Shown: positions 60,495-64,000 of the stretch, one piece after another
How the letters are laid out: the number at the start of each line of letters is the position of its first letter
Numbering within the stretch: the first letter of the stretch is position 1
Assembly: GCA_029204225.1 (NCBI GenBank)
Contig: CM055101.1
Span: 39,362,444 to 39,426,443 of the forward strand
Direction of reading: 5' to 3'
DNA: 64,000 nucleotides
Source of the DNA: Diphasiastrum complanatum
Lineage: Eukaryota; Streptophyta; Lycopodiopsida; Lycopodiales; Lycopodiaceae
The notes under the pieces: generated by a model
The model's input: only the letters and a program-made list of their open reading frames with translations
What the model was told of the DNA's origin: nothing
Database searches by the model: none
Position numbers and translations under genes: made by a program

Positions 60495-63400
60495 ATGGCT
60501 ACAAGTGGTGGATTTATGTTGGAGAGCAATGATAGGCTTACCTCAATCAACTATTCTACTTGGAAGGTGAGGATGGAGTCCTTATTGGAGATGAATGAGT
60601 TGATGGAGATTGTTGCAGGTGTGGAGGAGAGACCTCAAGAACCTCAAGATCAAGTGAGGTATGACAAGAGAGCAAAGAAAGCTCTACACATGATTAAGAT
60701 GAATGTTACCAATGAACTTCTCAAGGAAGTTGGTAAGTGCACATCATCTTTGGAGGCTTGGGAAATTTTGAAAAAGCTTTATGAATCCAAGTCTACATCA
60801 AGAGTGCTTACTCTTAGGAGGCAAATCTTTCAAAGTTTGCAAAAGAGGGAAGAGAGTACTCATGCTTTTGTTTTGAGGGTTAAGGCATTCAATGATGAGT
60901 TAGCATGTATTGATGAAAGCATTAAGGAGGTAGAGCTTGTTCAAGTTATACTTAATGGCTTGTTGGATGATCATGCTAATCTTGTTCAAAGTTTTGCTAT
61001 TCAAAAGACTTTGCCAAGTATTGTGGATTTGCAAGAGATCTTGGTGAATGAGGAGTATAGGCTTCAATCAAGAGGAGGTGGATCTACATCGACATCTCAT
61101 TATGAAGAGGATGCTATGTTCATCAAAGGCAAGTTCAAGGGCAAAGGCAAAGGCAAGTGGTCTAAAGGGCAAGATCAAGGTGAGACTTCTTCTTTTGGAA
61201 AAAAGAAAGATAAGTCTAAGTTGAAATGCTTTTATTGTGGAATCAAAGGGCATTTTGCAAATGAATGTTTGAAGAAGCAAAGAGATGAAGGTAGCAAGCA
61301 AATCAACTTTACTACTAATGATGAGGGTCTAGGTGGTGGTGATTCTCTTTTGATGTGTTCATCAAGTCCAATATCAAGTGAAGGTGACAAAGATTCATGG
61401 TGGATTGATAGTGGAGCTAGCTCACACATGACTAGTCACAAGGAGTTCTTTACTTCTTTGGTCACTTATGATGGAGCCAAGAAAGCAATTCACATGGCCA
61501 ATGGTGGTGAGTGTGTGATTGAAGGTATTGGTTCAATTCCTATTTGTCTCTCTACTAATAGGAAAGCAAGACTTGATGGTGTTCTTTACATTCCTTCACT
61601 TTCAAAGAATTTGCTAAGTGTTGGTCAAATGATAAAGAAAGGATACATGGTAAAGTTTGGTGGTGATGCTTGTTTCATTACAAAGGAAGAAATCTTGGTT
61701 GCTAGGGGCAATAGACAAGGTAGACTTTTAAAGCTTGATGCTTTTGTTATGGCTAACAAAAAGGATGGAATGGAAAAGGAGATTGGTCTCAACTTTCCAA
61801 AGTTATCTTTTAGCATCAATAAGATTGTTGGATCTTATGCAAAGTCTAACAAGCTTCCTTATGCTAGATCTAGGTCAAGATCTAATATGCTTCTTGGAGA
61901 TGTTCATCTTTGTGCTAACTTGGCTAGTCTTGAGGATAATGATGGTGTTTCAATGGTTCTTCATGGCAAGTGCAAGCATGCAAAAGATAAGGAAAGAGCT
62001 AACTTCATCAATGGAGGTGAAGGTTCTTCCTTGGAAAAGATTGTTGTTAATGATTTCTTTGATCATATGTCAAAAGATGTTGCTAGGTGCATTCATGAAG
62101 GAGGTGGTTCTTCTACATTTTTTAGTGATGAGTCCAAGAAAGTCATTTTTGCAGCAAGTGGAGTCACATTTCCTCATAAAGAGAGTAGATCAAATGGTTC
62201 TATCAAGAGACTTGGTGAGGGAGATAGTCACAAGTCAAGAAGAAGAGAAGTATGTGAAGAGTTCAAAGTAGGATGTACTTTGAATGATGTCATTTTGAAT
62301 GATAGTGAGGAGGAATCATTATCATGTGAGTCATTACCTAAAACATTGAGTAGAAGTTCTTGTTTGAAAAAAGAGAGTACTTCAATCATTCTTATGTTGA
62401 ATGTACTAATCATTTTTTTCATGGCTTCTAATGTTTTTGAGGTTTCTACTTCTTATGATGCAATCATTAAGAGGGAGTCTTATGAAGGAAAGAGCAATGA
62501 AAGATTGGTTCTTGGGAAGATCCAAGGCATGGATCTCACATCTCTTCATCAACTCAAAGGATTCTATGATTATGAATTGATCACTCATGATCAAGATGGC
62601 AAAAAGTTGGTTGGAGAAGACTACATGGAACAAATCGAGAGGCAATTTCTTCAAGGCAAGGGAGATCTCATTGGTGAGCTTATTGAGGTTTGTTATGGAC
62701 TCAAGAGGGCTGGATTTATTAGGTTTGATACTCATCTTCACCTACTCTACTTCATGTTGGATGGAAAATTTGGAATCTATCTTTTGATTTATGATGGTGA
62801 CATTGGTGACATTGTTTTCACTAACCTTTGTGGGAGATCGAGATCAAGCATTGATGAGATCTTGTTGAATCTAGATCATATGTTTGAGAGGGAGTATTTC
62901 CAGAGGTTCAGGTCTGAAGATATTCATATCTTTGATATCTTTGATGATCAAGAGAAAGGTAAGCACATGGAAGCGACTCACTTTGCTTTATTCACATGTT
63001 TTGAAGAATTTTCTTGTGTAGATGAAGCTATGCAAGTGGATATTGGTTCTCATGTTTTTCATACTAGAAAATCAAGTAATGGATCTGGAAAAAAAAGTTT
63101 TTTTAATGACTTTGATGATCAAGAGGAAGATCAAGAGGTTGGTCTTAAAGGGCTTCAACAACACAAAAGGAAAGGTGGCAATTTGGAGCTAGTCAAGAGT
63201 ATCAAAGGAAGGTTATTTGGCAAAGATGTTATGGATCTATTTTTGCAGCTTATTGAAGACTCAAGTAAGGTCAAAGGAGCAGCAAGGAAGTGTTGTTCAA
63301 GTTTACTTTACTTGTTCTATCTCATGTTTGAGCTATTTCATGTGGATGTGTGCAAATTGTCAAGATATGGACAAACTAGCTACATTGTCTTGCAATATCT

Positions 63401-64000
63401 TATTGTTGGAGTTGTACTAGCATTCTTGGCTGGTTTTGCTGATGGAAATGAAGTTATTGGAGGTTCATTATGTCACTCATCCATGGCTAAGTTCTCAAGT
63501 GTTGAGCTACTTGGTGCCAATACTTGGGGATTGTCAATTTTTGGTGAATTCATGGTCATTTTCTTGTGTCAAGTAGATCTTGAAGATGGACTAGTGCAAA
63601 TTACTTGGTTTATGGAGTCATGTGGTGCTAGATTTGCATCATGTATATACTCACCTACTCATGGATTTCCAAGGTTTGATGGTGTCTTGTGGCAAGATGG
63701 AGATGGAGGCACATTCATGGAGTTTTATGGTGAAGACATATCAAGAAAGGACAAAGTTGGAGGAGACAAGCAAGCAAATGGTCATCACTCACATTTATTG
63801 TTTGGTTGCTGTAATTTTCCAGAGAGTTCAAAGTTTGAAACATGGAGGAATCATTTCATTTACATTCTATTTGGTTCTTCATGTTCTAGTTATATCTTGA
63901 TGTGTAAAATTGATGTAAGAAATAGTGAAGCATCCAATTTGGACACTATTCTCTATATCAATTATGAAAGATACTTTAGAACCTTAGAAAGAAGATCTAT
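60495..64000 (+). mobile_element. Copia gag-protease frame continuing into an unknown region, at least 1168 codons
   Basis: The frame starts MATSGGFMLESNDRLTSINY and stays open to the window edge. Residues ~1-190 are a copia gag (UBN2-type: YSTWKVRMESLLEMNE, AWEILKKLYESKS, LRRQIFQSLQKREES). A CX2CX4HX4C zinc knuckle lies at 245-258 (CFYCGIKGHFANEC). The protease motif WWIDSGASSHMTS is at ~303-315, followed by IHMANGGECVIEGIGSI and VLYIPSLSKNLLSVGQMIKK. From ~residue 410 no integrase core is recognisable. Residues ~700-790 contain YGLKRAGF and HLHLLYFMLDGKFGIYLLIY, faintly like copia reverse transcriptase. Hydrophobic segments lie near 630-648, 936-950 and 963-985. This is a likely non-autonomous or highly diverged element. 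Confidence 0.75.

Larger units (their letters stand above)
59240..64000 (+). mobile_element. Copia-type element, 5' LTR to window edge, frame open
   Basis: The 5' LTR (59240-59893), Met-type primer-binding site (59894-59905), leader and one long frame from 60495 are present. The frame is open to the window end, so the element looks whole as far as it can be seen. gag and protease are recognisable; integrase and reverse transcriptase are not recognised in the visible part. The 3' LTR would lie outside the window, so age cannot be estimated. Confidence 0.8.

Overview
This is a nuclear window from a flowering plant. The evidence is one complete phytocyanin-type cell-wall gene with a plant-style intron, Ty1/copia and Ty3/gypsy LTR elements with plant-type primer-binding sites, a tRNA-derived SINE of plant type, foldback MITEs and long (CT)n tracts. 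The species or order cannot be narrowed from the sequence alone. The window is mostly A+T-rich repeat sequence with very few host genes.

Layout. 1-1215: the tip of an LTR abutting three to four copies of a ~365 bp tandem repeat. 2640-5820: a degenerate array built around a palindrome, with a SINE in its last duplication. 6400-7700: copy A of an unidentified transposase-like family. 8793-9253: a lone LTR with a primer-binding site. 10974-16460: a minus-strand LTR element that has received the 3' end of another copia element. 18172-20956: two copia fragments on opposite strands around a long-TIR DNA element. 24770-26524: the host phytocyanin/early-nodulin-like gene. 27391-29954: foldback elements and an isolated exon. 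32306-35108: an old, shortened copia element. 37177-43224: copy B of the transposase-like family, split by a young non-autonomous LTR element (37621-42286). 43400-44119: a histone H3-variant pseudogene. 44981-52227: a decayed minus-strand gypsy element with an extra 480-codon ORF after the integrase. 56127-56909: a second long-TIR DNA element. 57240-59239: copy C of the transposase-like family. 59240-64000 (continues past the edge): a copia-type element whose single frame is open for at least 1168 codons.

How the parts relate. Only the phytocyanin gene looks like an intact host gene. Its protein is predicted to be a secreted, GPI-anchored arabinogalactan-type chimera with half of a copper site. 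The other proteins come from mobile elements or pseudogenes. The strongest candidates for something undescribed are: (1) the three-copy family with a DDE-like gene 1 and a convergent, intron-containing gene 2; (2) the gag-protease frame that continues for more than 800 codons without a recognisable integrase or reverse transcriptase; (3) the histone H3-like frame with an H3-tail start and three TAG codons; (4) an intron made almost wholly of ~80 bp repeats of its own 3' splice junction; and (5) two unrelated repeat families whose palindromes differ between copies by compensating changes.
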